Assembly (NCBI GenBank): GCA_002388665.1
Contig: DGMY01000001.1
Span: forward strand, 1 to 16,034
Source: Opitutia bacterium UBA4506
GTDB taxonomy: Bacteria; Verrucomicrobiota; Verrucomicrobiia; Opitutales; Puniceicoccaceae
DNA length: 16,034 nt
Reading direction: 5' to 3'
In this document: in pieces, positions 1 through 6,309 of the stretch
How the letters are laid out: each line of letters opens with the position of its first letter
How positions within the stretch are numbered: position 1 is the first letter of the stretch
Translations under genes and position numbers: made by a program
The notes under the pieces: model-generated
Databases searched by the model: none
What the model saw: only the letters and a program-made list of their open reading frames with translations
What the model was told of the DNA's origin: nothing

Positions 1-49
1 TAACAATTTATGGGACGCTGCCCCGGGCCGCCTAGCCTCCACGTTAGCA
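1..49 (+). repeat. attC-like site 1 (truncated by the window start)
   Basis: The window opens on TAAC and this stretch ends with GTTAGCA at 43-49. That is the exact reverse complement of TGCTAAC, which sits at the end of the next gene (651-657). Integron attC sites are bounded by R'' (ending AAC) and R' (starting GTT), with an imperfect inverted repeat between them, and this fits. The inner 3' half (GGGCCGCCTAGCC then CCACG) recurs before the two toxin-antitoxin modules. A gene starts five bases after R', as in cassettes. No integrase is visible, so this is an inference from structure. Confidence 0.5.
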
Positions 50-53
50 TAGA

Positions 54-656
54 ATGAGTAGAATAAAGAAAACGGGATTAGTTGCATCTTCAAACAATCT
101 ATCCAACTATCCGAAGGGTTGGATTGAAACGAAGGTGAATGGGGAATTGCGTGCATTTGCAACGCGTTTTCGTATAGCTAAATCGTTCAATGCATTGAGT
201 CTTGAGAAACATATCGGAGTAGAAACGAAGGAGGGATATTCCTCGTTAGTCCGTCTATTGCTGACTTATTCGGCCTTCGAAAGGTTCACTAAGAGCTTTG
301 GGCTCACATCTGACAAGAAGTTAGCTTCCATTGAGCAGAAGCATGGGAATGATGAAGTGATCAGATACATAAAAACACGAGAGGGACATTCTTCGAGACT
401 ACTCGAATTCCTCCAGGATAAATCTTCGAGCCAGAAACTAAGAAACAACGCGTCGTGTATTGATAGATGCCTCGATGGAAGCGTGATTTTTCTCGCAGAA
501 GCAATCCGTCATGCTTTCGCCCATGGGGATCTGACCCCTGGTACTTGGAGTGAAAACCCGAAATCCCTAAAAGAAGTATGTAATAAGCTATCGGATACTC
601 TAATTCTGATTATGGATGAAGAAACTGAAGCACGGATGCCAAACCTGAGGTGCTAA
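54..656 (+). CDS. Cassette-borne hypothetical protein with HEPN-like R-x4-H motif
   Basis: A 200-residue cytosolic-looking protein with no signal peptide or membrane segment. I do not recognise it as a named family. The most informative stretch is AIRHAFAHGDLTP near residues 150-162, where R152 and H157 form an R-x4-H motif inside a predicted helix. HEPN-domain RNases and HEPN-like toxin or abortive-infection proteins use R-x4-6-H as their catalytic motif, so a HEPN-like fold is possible but unproven. The N-terminal half (about 30-120) is mixed and the C-terminal half looks alpha-helical. The gene starts just after an attC-like end, and its TAA stop lies inside the next TGCTAAC core. That tight fit between sites is typical of integron cassette genes. 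Base composition is clearly more AT-rich than the genes beyond 3782, which suggests acquisition. No convincing ribosome binding site is visible. Confidence 0.72.
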   Translation: MSRIKKTGLVASSNNLSNYPKGWIETKVNGELRAFATRFRIAKSFNALSLEKHIGVETKEGYSSLVRLLLTYSAFERFTKSFGLTSDKKLASIEQKHGNDEVIRYIKTREGHSSRLLEFLQDKSSSQKLRNNASCIDRCLDGSVIFLAEAIRHAFAHGDLTPGTWSENPKSLKEVCNKLSDTLILIMDEETEARMPNLRC

Positions 657-714
657 CCAGTAGGAATGAGAAGGCACCCACCGGGCCGTGCCGCCTACGC
701 CATCCACGATGGCC
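651..714 (+). repeat. attC-like site 2
   Basis: It begins with TGCTAAC, which overlaps the stop codon of the upstream gene. It contains an internal stem GGCAC/GTGCC around a GC-rich loop, then GCCGCCTA and CCACGATGG. The right end (GATGGCC) has drifted from the GTTAGCA seen at the first site, so the site is probably degenerate. It separates the unknown HEPN-like gene from the ParDE pair. The assignment rests on the shared core and on position, not on an integrase. Confidence 0.42.
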
Positions 715-761
715 AAAATGACGAAGTTTGAAAATCCTCGCCATTACCTTACTTTTGAGGG

Positions 762-1025
762 ATGAACGTGTCACTTACACCGGAACTCGAAAAGTGGGTT
801 CAAGACAAAGTCCAGTCTGGACTTTACGGGTCATCATCCGAGGTTGTCCGCGATGCTCTCCGCATCCTACATCAATATGAGCAGGAACGCGTTAGAAAGC
901 TCTCATCACTCCAATGCGAGATTCAGATAGGCCTAGAGCAGCTCAAGGCTGGCAGATCAAAGAAGTTGGACGATTCTCTGATCGAGAGCATCAAAAAGAG
1001 AGGAAGAGAGCGTCTCAATGGCTAG
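762..1025 (+). CDS. parD: ParD-family antitoxin (type II toxin-antitoxin)
   Basis: An 87-residue antitoxin of the ParD/CC2985 family. The N-terminus (MNVSLTPELEKWVQDKVQSG then YGSSSEVVRDALR) is the ribbon-helix-helix DNA-binding domain typical of these proteins (about residues 1-40). The charged C-terminal tail (about 45-87) would wrap around and neutralise the toxin. Family knowledge says the dimer also binds its own promoter and represses the operon, more strongly in complex with toxin. The gene overlaps the toxin gene by 8 bp, so the two are almost certainly co-translated. It follows an attC-like site by about 50 bp, which leaves room for a promoter. Toxin-antitoxin pairs are common passengers of chromosomal cassette arrays, where they are thought to stabilise the array. 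The length is normal for the family and the gene looks intact. Confidence 0.9.
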   Translation: MNVSLTPELEKWVQDKVQSGLYGSSSEVVRDALRILHQYEQERVRKLSSLQCEIQIGLEQLKAGRSKKLDDSLIESIKKRGRERLNG

Positions 1026-1317
1026 AGATCTCTACATATCCGAGGAAGCCGAGTCTGATCTCGACGATATCTGGGACTACATCGCCAAAGACCGCCCTCT
1101 CAAGGCCGATCGCTTTCTAGAGAGGCTCTACGGCAAATGTATCAGCATTTCAGAGCTTGAAGGAATAGGACGTCGCACAGACGAACTTGCGGAGGGATTG
1201 CTCAGTGTTCCCCACAAGAAATACATAATCTTCTTTGTTCGGGAGGTTTCGCAAGTAGGCATAGTTTGGATTCTTCGAGGCTCCAGGGATTTGGATCAAA
1301 TATTTGAGGAAGAATGA
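1018..1317 (+). CDS. parE: ParE/RelE-superfamily toxin
   Basis: A 99-residue toxin paired with the upstream ParD. Family features visible are the N-terminal AESDLDDIWDYIA helix region, a central GIGRRTDELAEGL loop (about 50-62), the strand VPHKKYIIFFVRE (about 64-76) and the C-terminal ILRGSRDLDQIF (about 85-96), which matches the usual VxHGARDL ending. ParE toxins of this type inhibit DNA gyrase, but substrate cannot be told from sequence alone because the fold is shared with RelE RNases. The start ATG lies within the last codons of parD (8 bp overlap), and no better start exists. Length and motifs suggest an intact gene. Downstream is a repeat unit whose double hairpin (1616-1690) would also serve as a transcription terminator. 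Confidence 0.9.
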   Translation: MARDLYISEEAESDLDDIWDYIAKDRPLKADRFLERLYGKCISISELEGIGRRTDELAEGLLSVPHKKYIIFFVREVSQVGIVWILRGSRDLDQIFEEE

Positions 1318-1340
1318 AGGCCATCAAGTCGCTCCATACA

Positions 1341-1736
1341 ACTCCGACACAGCCGCTCATAGGCAACGCTAGCTGAAGCATCGCGCTACAGGATCCGAGC
1401 CGAACCGTGCGAACGTTTGCTAAAGCTGCACGCCACGGGAGTGTGACGCTTCCTTGTTCGCTGGAGCTTGGAGAGCGGAGGAGGAAGCGAAGGTTGATCG
1501 TGTCAGCCCTCGGTCGAAGCCCCTGGGAGACTGGAGGCCTTGAGAAGAACAAGATCTGGCATAGCCGGAAGTCGCTTGTAGGCGCTGGTCTGGGCACGCT
1601 CCGCACAAAACGTGAAACGGACTGGAAAGTCCGTTCTCCTTTTCATCATCCTGCGTAAAGGAGAACGGGTTTTCCTACCCGTTTATTTTTCCGAATATCG
1701 ATGGGAGTTTCCCAAATGCCAATACGGCAGTTGGCC
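1341..1736 (+). repeat. Composite ~400 bp repeat, unit A
   Basis: First of a set of near-identical direct repeats. The unit opens with ACTCCGACACAGCCGCTCAT, continues through CTAGCTGAAGCATCGCGCTAC, GTTTGCTAAAGCTGCACGCC, CTTCCTTGTTCGCTGGAGCT and GGTCGAAGCCCCTGGGAGAC, and ends with the double-hairpin element at 1616-1683 and a short tail. The next unit begins directly at 1737 with the same opening, 396 bp later. All reading frames in it are short and inconsistent between copies, so I treat it as non-coding. Confidence 0.85.
1616..1690 (+). repeat. REPIN-like double-hairpin element, copy 1 (also terminator-like)
   Basis: Hairpin 1 is AACGGACTGGAAAGTCCGTT. Then come CTCCTTT, a short loop and AAAGGAG, then hairpin 2, AACGGGTTTTCCTACCCGTT (1664-1683). 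The whole 68 bp is an imperfect palindrome. The two hairpins are inverted versions of the same sequence, with compensating changes in the stem. Hairpin 2 is followed by TTTATTTTT, so on the + strand it looks like an intrinsic terminator for parDE. Confidence 0.85.
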
Positions 1737-2122
1737 ACTCCGACGCAGCCGCTCATACTCAACGCTAGCTGAAGCATCGCGCTACATTACCCGAGCCGCT
1801 CCTTGCGAACGTTTGCTAAAGCTGCACGCCACGGGTGTGTGGCGCTTCCTTGTTCACCGGAGCTTGGAGAGCGGATGAGGAAGCTAGCGTTCGGTCGTGT
1901 GAGCCCTCGGTCGAAGCCCCTGGGAGACTGGAAGCCTTGAGCCGAACAGTATCCGCAGAGCCGGGATTTGCCTATAGGCGCTGATCTGGGCACAACACGC
2001 TCCGCACACAACGTGAAACGGACTGGAAAGTCCGTTCTCCTTTTCATCTTCCTGCGTAGAGGAGAACGGGTTTTCCTACCCGTTTATTTTTTCTCCGAAT
2101 ATCGATGGGAGTTCCCCCAAAT
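1737..2122 (+). repeat. Composite ~400 bp repeat, unit B
   Basis: Second direct copy, beginning ACTCCGACGCAGCCGCTCAT and containing its own double-hairpin element at 2017-2084. It follows unit A head to tail. Similarity to the other units stops just after GGGAGTTCCCCCAAAT (about 2122), where unrelated sequence leading to the second toxin-antitoxin module begins. No credible gene is seen inside it. Confidence 0.83.
2017..2094 (+). repeat. REPIN-like double-hairpin element, copy 2
   Basis: Same 68 bp structure as copy 1, with both hairpin sequences identical to it. The central loop carries small changes (TTCATCTTCCTGCG, and GAGGAG instead of AAGGAG). It is followed by TTTATTTTTT, so it is terminator-like on the + strand. 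Confidence 0.83.
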
Positions 2123-2178
2123 TTTCCCGAAACGGAGCAGCGATCCGAAGGCAATCGAGCGATACTCAAGAGGACGCA

Positions 2179-2218
2179 GACTTTTTTCAAGTCCAGCCGA
2201 CTTGGGCAACCCAAGTTT
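2179..2218 (+). terminator. Two adjacent hairpins, terminator-like
   Basis: GACTT-TTTTC-AAGTC (2179-2193) is followed by a perfect 7 bp stem ACTTGGG-CAA-CCCAAGT (2200-2216) and TT. They stand between repeat unit B and the second toxin-antitoxin cassette. The T-tract is short, so termination is only possible. Confidence 0.35.
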
Positions 2219-2226
2219 ACTCCCAG

Positions 2227-2288
2227 TGAGAACGACAGCCCATAGAACTTCGCATCCTACGGGCTGGGCCGCCTAGCCTTCACGATGG
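2227..2288 (+). repeat. attC-like site 3
   Basis: It starts with TGAGAAC (5 of 7 bases match TGCTAAC). It has a perfect 6 bp stem CAGCCC/GGGCTG and ends with GGGCCGCCTAGCC, TTCACGATGG. That 3' half is almost identical to those at 25-42 and 686-711. It directly precedes the DinJ/YafQ pair, in the same orientation as the other two sites. The right core has decayed in the same way as at site 2 (GATGG in place of GTTAG). Confidence 0.42.
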
Positions 2289-2304
2289 AGAAAGAATAGC
2301 TCGC

Positions 2305-2340
2305 TTGACATGTGTTGCATTTGCAACACATGCTTGCAGC
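2305..2340 (+). promoter_or_regulatory. Promoter/operator of the relB-yafQ pair
   Basis: A consensus -35 box TTGACA (2305-2310) runs into a perfect inverted repeat with 11 bp arms, CATGTGTTGCA and TGCAACACATG, separated by TT (2309-2332). It ends 8 bp before the antitoxin ATG. RelB/DinJ antitoxins repress their own operons by binding such palindromes. A -10 box is not clear, and the transcript leader would be very short. Confidence 0.65.
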
Positions 2341-2595
2341 ATGAAAACAGCTGCTATTCACAGTCGTATCGACCCTGAAACGAAAGAAAAGGCGGAGACG
2401 ATTCTTCATCGCCTTGGCATGAGTCCCACCGAAGCCATTCGGATGTTTTACACGCAGATCACTCTGCGGAACGGTCTGCCCTTTGCTGTGGAAATCCCGA
2501 ATGAAGAAACAGAAAAGGCTCTGAAAGACTCGCGTTCGGGTCGCAATCTGGAGCGTTTCGAAAGCGCCGATGCCCTGATTGACAGCTGGAAATAA
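2341..2595 (+). CDS. dinJ: RelB/DinJ-family antitoxin
   Basis: An 84-residue antitoxin of the RelB/DinJ family. MKTAAIHSRIDPETKEKAE followed by ILHRLGMSPTEAIRMFYTQI is the typical N-terminal ribbon-helix-helix domain. GLPFAVEIPNEETEKAL is the usual linker, and the C-terminal half is the toxin-binding helix. I chose the ATG at 2341. An upstream TTG at 2305 would read through the operator palindrome and add 12 residues that no family member needs. The stop codon abuts the GTG of the toxin gene, so translation is coupled. The protein should repress its own promoter through the palindrome at 2309-2332 and neutralise the YafQ toxin. It lies just after an attC-like site, so it is probably an integron-cassette-type module. 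Confidence 0.88.
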   Translation: MKTAAIHSRIDPETKEKAETILHRLGMSPTEAIRMFYTQITLRNGLPFAVEIPNEETEKALKDSRSGRNLERFESADALIDSWK

Positions 2596-2868
2596 GTGAA
2601 GCCAGTAGTCCAAACCAGCCAGTTCAAGAAGGATATCAAACGCCTGAAGAAAAGAGGAATGGATCTCGAAAAGCTTGGTAATCTCGTTCGGCTCCTTGCA
2701 GCAGATGAGCCCCTCGAAGAAATGCACCGCGATCATGCTTTGATTGGCACATGGGTTGGCTCCAGAGATTGCCACGTCGAGCCTGACTGGATTCTGATCT
2801 ATCGAAATGAGCCCGAATCCTTATATTTGGAGCGCTCAGGAAGCCATAGTGACCTCTTCAAAAAATAA
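2596..2868 (+). CDS. yafQ: YafQ-family mRNA interferase toxin
   Basis: A 90-residue toxin of the RelE/YafQ family. YafQ is a ribosome-dependent endoribonuclease that cuts mRNA in the A site. The pattern MHRDHALIGTWVGSRDCH followed by VEPDWILIYR (about 44-70) and LERSGSHSDLF (78-88) matches the family closely. From my knowledge of E. coli YafQ, the important residues H50, H63, D67, R83, H87 and F91 correspond to H47, H60, D64, R80, H84 and F88 here, a constant shift of three. The active site therefore looks complete. The start is a GTG immediately after the antitoxin stop, with no other good start, so expression depends on coupling. The repeat hairpin at 2969-2996 is a likely terminator. Confidence 0.9.
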   Translation: MKPVVQTSQFKKDIKRLKKRGMDLEKLGNLVRLLAADEPLEEMHRDHALIGTWVGSRDCHVEPDWILIYRNEPESLYLERSGSHSDLFKK

Positions 2869-2911
2869 CTTCATCAATAGACGTTATCAACAAACGTTCT
2901 AGTCGAACTGA

Positions 2912-3042
2912 GGCACGAAGCGCGGACTGGAAAGTGCGTTCTCCTTTTTATCATCCTGCGTAAAGGAGAACGGGTTTTCCTACCCGTTTATTTTTTCCGA
3001 ATATCGACGGGAGTTCCCCTAATGCCAATACGGCAGTAGGCC
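2912..3042 (+). repeat. Tail fragment of the composite repeat with double-hairpin copy 3
   Basis: Only the last third of the unit is present here: the double hairpin (2921-2988), then TTTATTTTTTCCGAATATCG and the short tail up to the opening of unit C. Hairpin 1 is mutated (CGCGGACT/AGTGCGTT), so its stem is weakened. Hairpin 2 (2969-2988) and its T-tract are intact and form a plausible terminator for the toxin-antitoxin pair. Its position makes the relB-yafQ cassette look inserted between units B and C. Confidence 0.8.
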
Positions 3043-3445
3043 ACTCCGACTCAGTCGCTCATACGCAACGCTAGCTGAAGCATCGCGCTACATGATCCGA
3101 GCCGAACCGTGCGAACGTTTGCTAAAGCTGCACGCCACGGGAGCGACGCTTCCTTGTTTGCTGGAGCTTGGAGAGCGGAGGAGGAAGCGAAGGTTGATCG
3201 TGTGAGCCTTCGGTCGAAGCCCCTGGCGAGACTGGATGCCTTGAGCAGTACAAGATCTGGCATAGCCGGAAGCCGCTTATAGGCGCTGGTCTGGACACAA
3301 CACGCTCCGCAAAAAAACGTGAAACGGACTGGAAAGTCCGTTCTCCTTTTCATCATCCTGCGTAAAGGAGAACGGGTTTTCCTACCCGTTTATTTTTTCC
3401 CGAGTATCGATGGGTGTCCCCCAAATGCCAATACGGCAATAGGCC
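3043..3445 (+). repeat. Composite ~400 bp repeat, unit C (double-hairpin copy 4 at 3323-3390)
   Basis: Full-length direct copy (403 bp) with the same order of blocks as unit A, including CTAGCTGAAGCATCGCGCTAC, CTTCCTTGTTTGCTGGAGCT and the 68 bp double hairpin followed by TTTATTTTTT. Small differences from unit A (GGGAGCGACGC instead of GGGAGTGTGACGC) show the copies have diverged independently. Confidence 0.85.
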
Positions 3446-3695
3446 ACTCCGACTCAGCCGCTCCAACGCAACGCTAGCTGAAGCATTGCGCTACATAATC
3501 CGAGCCGGACCGTGCGAACGTTTGCTAAAGCTGCACGCCACGGGAGCGACGCTTCCTTGTTCACCGGAGCTTGGAGAGCGGAGGAGGAGAGGAAGCGAAG
3601 GTTGATCGTGTGAGCCTTCGGTCGAAGCCCCTGGCGAGACTGATCCTTCGGGCAGAACTAGAACCCCGTAGCCGGGGATCGCTTATGTGCGCTTA
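3446..3695 (+). repeat. Composite repeat, unit D (5' part only)
   Basis: Fourth direct copy. It follows the others through GGTCGAAGCCCCTGGCGAGA and then degenerates (CGTAGCCGGGGATCGCTTAT). It stops before the double hairpin, which is absent. The rest of the gap, 3696-3781, shows no recognisable feature or promoter and leads into the transporter gene. Confidence 0.78.
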
Positions 3696-3781
3696 TGGTT
3701 TGTGGGTAGGGTGGTTGGAGGCGGGGCGAGATCATTTCTCGGGTCGACACCGGTTCGCGGCTCGGATTGGATTTTTTGTTC

Positions 3782-5296
3782 ATGAGTGATTCTCGCCGTT
3801 CTCGATTGCATTCCTTTCTTCTGATCGGAGGGATTTGTGGGGGGCCTTTCATCATTGGCATGGACATGCTGTCGATTGGGGTCGCTCTCGCACCTATGGC
3901 GGCTGACCTCGATGCCTCCCTCTCGACGTTGCAGTGGTTCATGTCGGGGTACGGGATTGGAGTGGCTACCTTCCTCATTTCTGCTGGGAAGTTGGCGGAT
4001 CTCTTTGGGACGCGGGTGACGAACTGTTTGGGAATGTTTCTGTTTGCCGCGGCCTCGGTGTTGATGGCCTTGGCGCCGAATAGTTCCGTGGCGATTGGAG
4101 CGCGGCTGCTGCAGGGGGTCGCGGGGGCTTTTATGATTTCCAGTAGCATCGCGATTGGTGGACAGCACTTTGAGGGGGCGGCCCGAACTCGGATGTTCTC
4201 GCTCATCATGGCCCTGGCCGGCTTGGGGATGGGAGTGGGGCCCTTGATCGGCGGGGTCCTGATTCACTGGTTTGACTGGCGGGCGGTTTTCTGGGCAAAC
4301 CTTCCGGTTACCTTTCTCTTCTTCGTGAACAATCTACTCGTCCTCCCGCGAAAGGAGAGAGTTTCTCGGGCCCGGTTTGACTCCGTGGGATTGATCTTAC
4401 TCTCGGCGACGGTCCTCTTGTTGGTAGTACCGGTGAGTCAAGCCGGGGAGTGGGGGTGGTTGGCTCCGCGAACTTTCGGACTTTTGGGCGGGTTTTGCAT
4501 CTTTTCGGTGATCTTGATCCTTTGGGAAAGGCGAGTGAAGGACCCGCTGCTGGATTTCTCGGTCTTGACCGTTCGCGGGTATGTGCCGGCGAGTCTCTGT
4601 GCCTTTCTCGCCTACTTTATCGGCCTGGGATGGCTCTTCTTGTTCAGTCTCTACCTTCATCACGTGCGCGGTTTGAATGCCCTGGAAACCGGGCTCTCGT
4701 TCCTGCCCTATGCTGTCGCCTATTTTAGCGGTGGTTTACTCTCGAGCCACTTGGGCCGGTTCCTCGGATGGCGAGCCTTCCTCTTTCTCGGGTTGTGCCT
4801 CCTCGCGGTAGGGGTCGGGTCTCTCTCGCTCATCGATCGACAGACACCGTTCTGGTGGTTGGAGGTGGGCTTCGCTCTCGTCGGTCTTGGATACATCTTT
4901 GCGAATAACGCGGCCATGTCGTTGGCGCAGGGGAAAATGCCGGCAGAGAAGTCGGGGGCGGCCTCAGGGATATCGATGATGATTCGATGGCTGGGGTCCG
5001 CTCTCGGGATCGCGGTGATGACTCTGGTCCTACACGGGACCAGCCGCGCGGCCCTGGCTGAGGAAGTGGCCCAGTCGGATCTCCATCTGCCCTTACCGAC
5101 CCTGCTTTCTGCCTTAACTGAAGACGGGTCCTGGCACCAGAGACTCGATTCGCTTTCGAAGACCGAGGAAGCGCAGAGCCTTGACCTGCTGACGTCTGCC
5201 TTTACCCATGGGGTCGATCGGGGACTGCTGGTCCTGGTAGGGTGTGGAGGTTTGGGGCTCATCCTCGTCGGTTTCGTCCCCCGGGCGGATTCGTAG
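3782..5296 (+). CDS. DHA2-type MFS drug/proton antiporter, 14 TM
   Basis: A 504-residue inner-membrane transporter of the major facilitator superfamily, drug:H+ antiporter type 2. Family signs are motif D-like IIGMDMLSIGVALAPMAADL in TM1, motif A GKLADLFGTR (about 69-78) in the TM2-3 loop, RLLQG (108-112) in TM4, and the antiporter motif C GLGMGVGPLIGG (about 147-158) in TM5. DWRAVFWANLP follows, as in EmrB-like proteins. Length and the number of hydrophobic segments fit 14 TM helices. I use the ATG at 3782; an in-frame TTG at 3767 would only add five residues. The likely role is proton-driven efflux of small toxic compounds; the substrate cannot be inferred. It stands alone: no HlyD-type adaptor or regulator adjoins it, and it follows the repeat array directly. 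Confidence 0.9.
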   Translation: MSDSRRSRLHSFLLIGGICGGPFIIGMDMLSIGVALAPMAADLDASLSTLQWFMSGYGIGVATFLISAGKLADLFGTRVTNCLGMFLFAAASVLMALAPNSSVAIGARLLQGVAGAFMISSSIAIGGQHFEGAARTRMFSLIMALAGLGMGVGPLIGGVLIHWFDWRAVFWANLPVTFLFFVNNLLVLPRKERVSRARFDSVGLILLSATVLLLVVPVSQAGEWGWLAPRTFGLLGGFCIFSVILILWERRVKDPLLDFSVLTVRGYVPASLCAFLAYFIGLGWLFLFSLYLHHVRGLNALETGLSFLPYAVAYFSGGLLSSHLGRFLGWRAFLFLGLCLLAVGVGSLSLIDRQTPFWWLEVGFALVGLGYIFANNAAMSLAQGKMPAEKSGAASGISMMIRWLGSALGIAVMTLVLHGTSRAALAEEVAQSDLHLPLPTLLSALTEDGSWHQRLDSLSKTEEAQSLDLLTSAFTHGVDRGLLVLVGCGGLGLILVGFVPRADS

Positions 5297-5385
5297 TCTG
5301 GCAGCAGCCGGATCTAAAGGAATAGAGATCGGGAGATCGTTGAGGCAAGCGGGTGGGATCGTCTCGAGGCGTGGTTGAAAAGGAG

Positions 5386-5458
5386 AACGGACTTTCCAGT
5401 CCGTTTCACGTCGTGTGCGGGGTGCCGTGCTGGGGGAAAACGGGTAGGAAAACCCGTT
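5386..5458 (-). repeat. Double-hairpin repeat, inverted junction fragment
   Basis: It contains the reverse complement of hairpin 1 (AACGGACTTTCCAGTCCGTT, 5386-5405) and, after a 33 bp spacer, the reverse complement of hairpin 2 (AACGGGTAGGAAAACCCGTT, 5439-5458). The spacer (CACGTCGTGTGCGGGGTGCC and so on) is the one found between neighbouring units in the 103 bp array at 15815-16034. This is therefore the joint between two tandem elements, not one complete element. The rest of 5297-5577 shows no gene. Confidence 0.78.
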
Positions 5459-5483
5459 CGCTATCCAGGTATCTTCTTTTCAA

Positions 5484-5498
5484 TGCTCTACAGGTAGA
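5484..5498. promoter_or_regulatory. Shared 15-mer with palindrome TCTACAGGTAGA
   Basis: TGCTCTACAGGTAGA occurs here, 79 bp before the PEP-CTERM start, and again at 7808-7822, 48 bp before the pseudopilin gene. The inner 12 bases are an inverted repeat (TCTAC-AG-GTAGA). It may be a binding site for the LacI-type regulator encoded between the two, or a short dispersed repeat. Confidence 0.3.
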
Positions 5499-5577
5499 CT
5501 ATGCACGAACTTGCTTCGTTAACTCTCATCGGATTTCTTACCCGGTGAAACCAAGTTATACCCACCCCAAAACTCCT

Positions 5578-6309
5578 ATGATTATATATTCTGCTGTATT
5601 CAAAACACTGTTACTCGTATCGGCTGCTTCCACCGCTACGGTGCTCCCAGCCCAGGTTATTTTTTCGGATGATTTCGAAACGTATACCGAGGGCACGGAT
5701 CTGGACGGCCAAGGTGGCTGGACGGCAAGTGGAACAGATGTAGATACTTCCCTTACGGTCAGCGACGCGGAAGCCTATACTGGTTCACAGTCATTGTCTA
5801 TCGTAGACGATTCGACCGGGGCACGCCCGAGCGTGCTTCATTCGCTGTCGGAAACCGTTTCCCATGGTGAATTCAGTTTCGCGGTCAAGGAAGCCACTGG
5901 AGTTGACTTTTGGACGGTCCAGTTGGGCAATTTCAAATTTTCGCGAATCTCAAATAAGCTGACTGTTATCTATACGGTTGGCACTGATAAATATTATCCG
6001 GGCAATGTGACCTTCGCTTCGGCGGGTTACTCGACTACCGATTGGAATGCATTCTCAATTCTTTTCGACGGTGCGACAGGCAGTTTGGATGTGTCGCTGA
6101 ATGGTGATAACATTCTCTCCGTGGACGATGAATTCTACGAGTGGAGCACTCCCTCGGTTGAATTGGGTATGTACTCCAGCGGTGATACCAGTTCGGCATT
6201 CTTTGATACGGTTTCGATGAATTCGATCCCAGAGCCTTCTTCTTACGCGCAGATGCTGGGCGTGACCGCTCTGGCTTTATGTCTTCTACGTCGTTCTCGG
6301 CGGCAGTAA
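5578..6309 (+). CDS. PEP-CTERM sorting domain protein
   Basis: A 243-residue exported protein. I chose the ATG at 5578 because it gives a clean signal peptide (IIYSAVFKTLLLVSAASTAT, cleavage near residue 26). A longer in-frame extension upstream would read through the double-hairpin repeat. The mature part begins FSDDFETYTEGTDLDGQGGW, a start common in LamG/concanavalin-like beta-sandwich domains of exported Verrucomicrobiota and Planctomycetes proteins. The C-terminus is a standard PEP-CTERM signal: IPEPSS (217-222), a hydrophobic helix (LGVTALALCLL) and a basic tail RRSRRQ. Exosortase would recognise and cleave this for surface or extracellular-matrix display. The specific ligand is unknown. 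It shares this layout with the protein at 14913-15584 and is probably a distant paralogue. Confidence 0.85.
   Translation: MIIYSAVFKTLLLVSAASTATVLPAQVIFSDDFETYTEGTDLDGQGGWTASGTDVDTSLTVSDAEAYTGSQSLSIVDDSTGARPSVLHSLSETVSHGEFSFAVKEATGVDFWTVQLGNFKFSRISNKLTVIYTVGTDKYYPGNVTFASAGYSTTDWNAFSILFDGATGSLDVSLNGDNILSVDDEFYEWSTPSVELGMYSSGDTSSAFFDTVSMNSIPEPSSYAQMLGVTALALCLLRRSRRQ

Noticed and set aside
1407..2276. Several reading frames of 60-135 codons on both strands (also 3051-3605 and 15701-15994) with recurring peptides such as GERVFLPVYF
   Set aside because: They are translations of the repeat units. The frames differ in start, end and reading phase between copies, and the peptides follow from the hairpin sequence, so they are not genes.
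1341..3445. Possible CRISPR array
   Set aside because: The repeated units are about 400 bp, contiguous and themselves conserved. There are no short repeats with unique 30-40 bp spacers and no cas genes.
1341..3695. Insertion sequence carrying its own transposase
   Set aside because: No frame in the repeats resembles a transposase or recombinase, and no terminal inverted repeats with target duplications are visible.
3767..3781. TTG start for the MFS transporter
   Set aside because: The ATG at 3782 is only five codons later and begins a normal MFS N-terminus; neither has a clear ribosome binding site.
5353..5577. N-terminal extension of the PEP-CTERM protein
   Set aside because: It would translate through the double-hairpin repeat and put 75 residues ahead of an otherwise perfect signal peptide starting at 5578.
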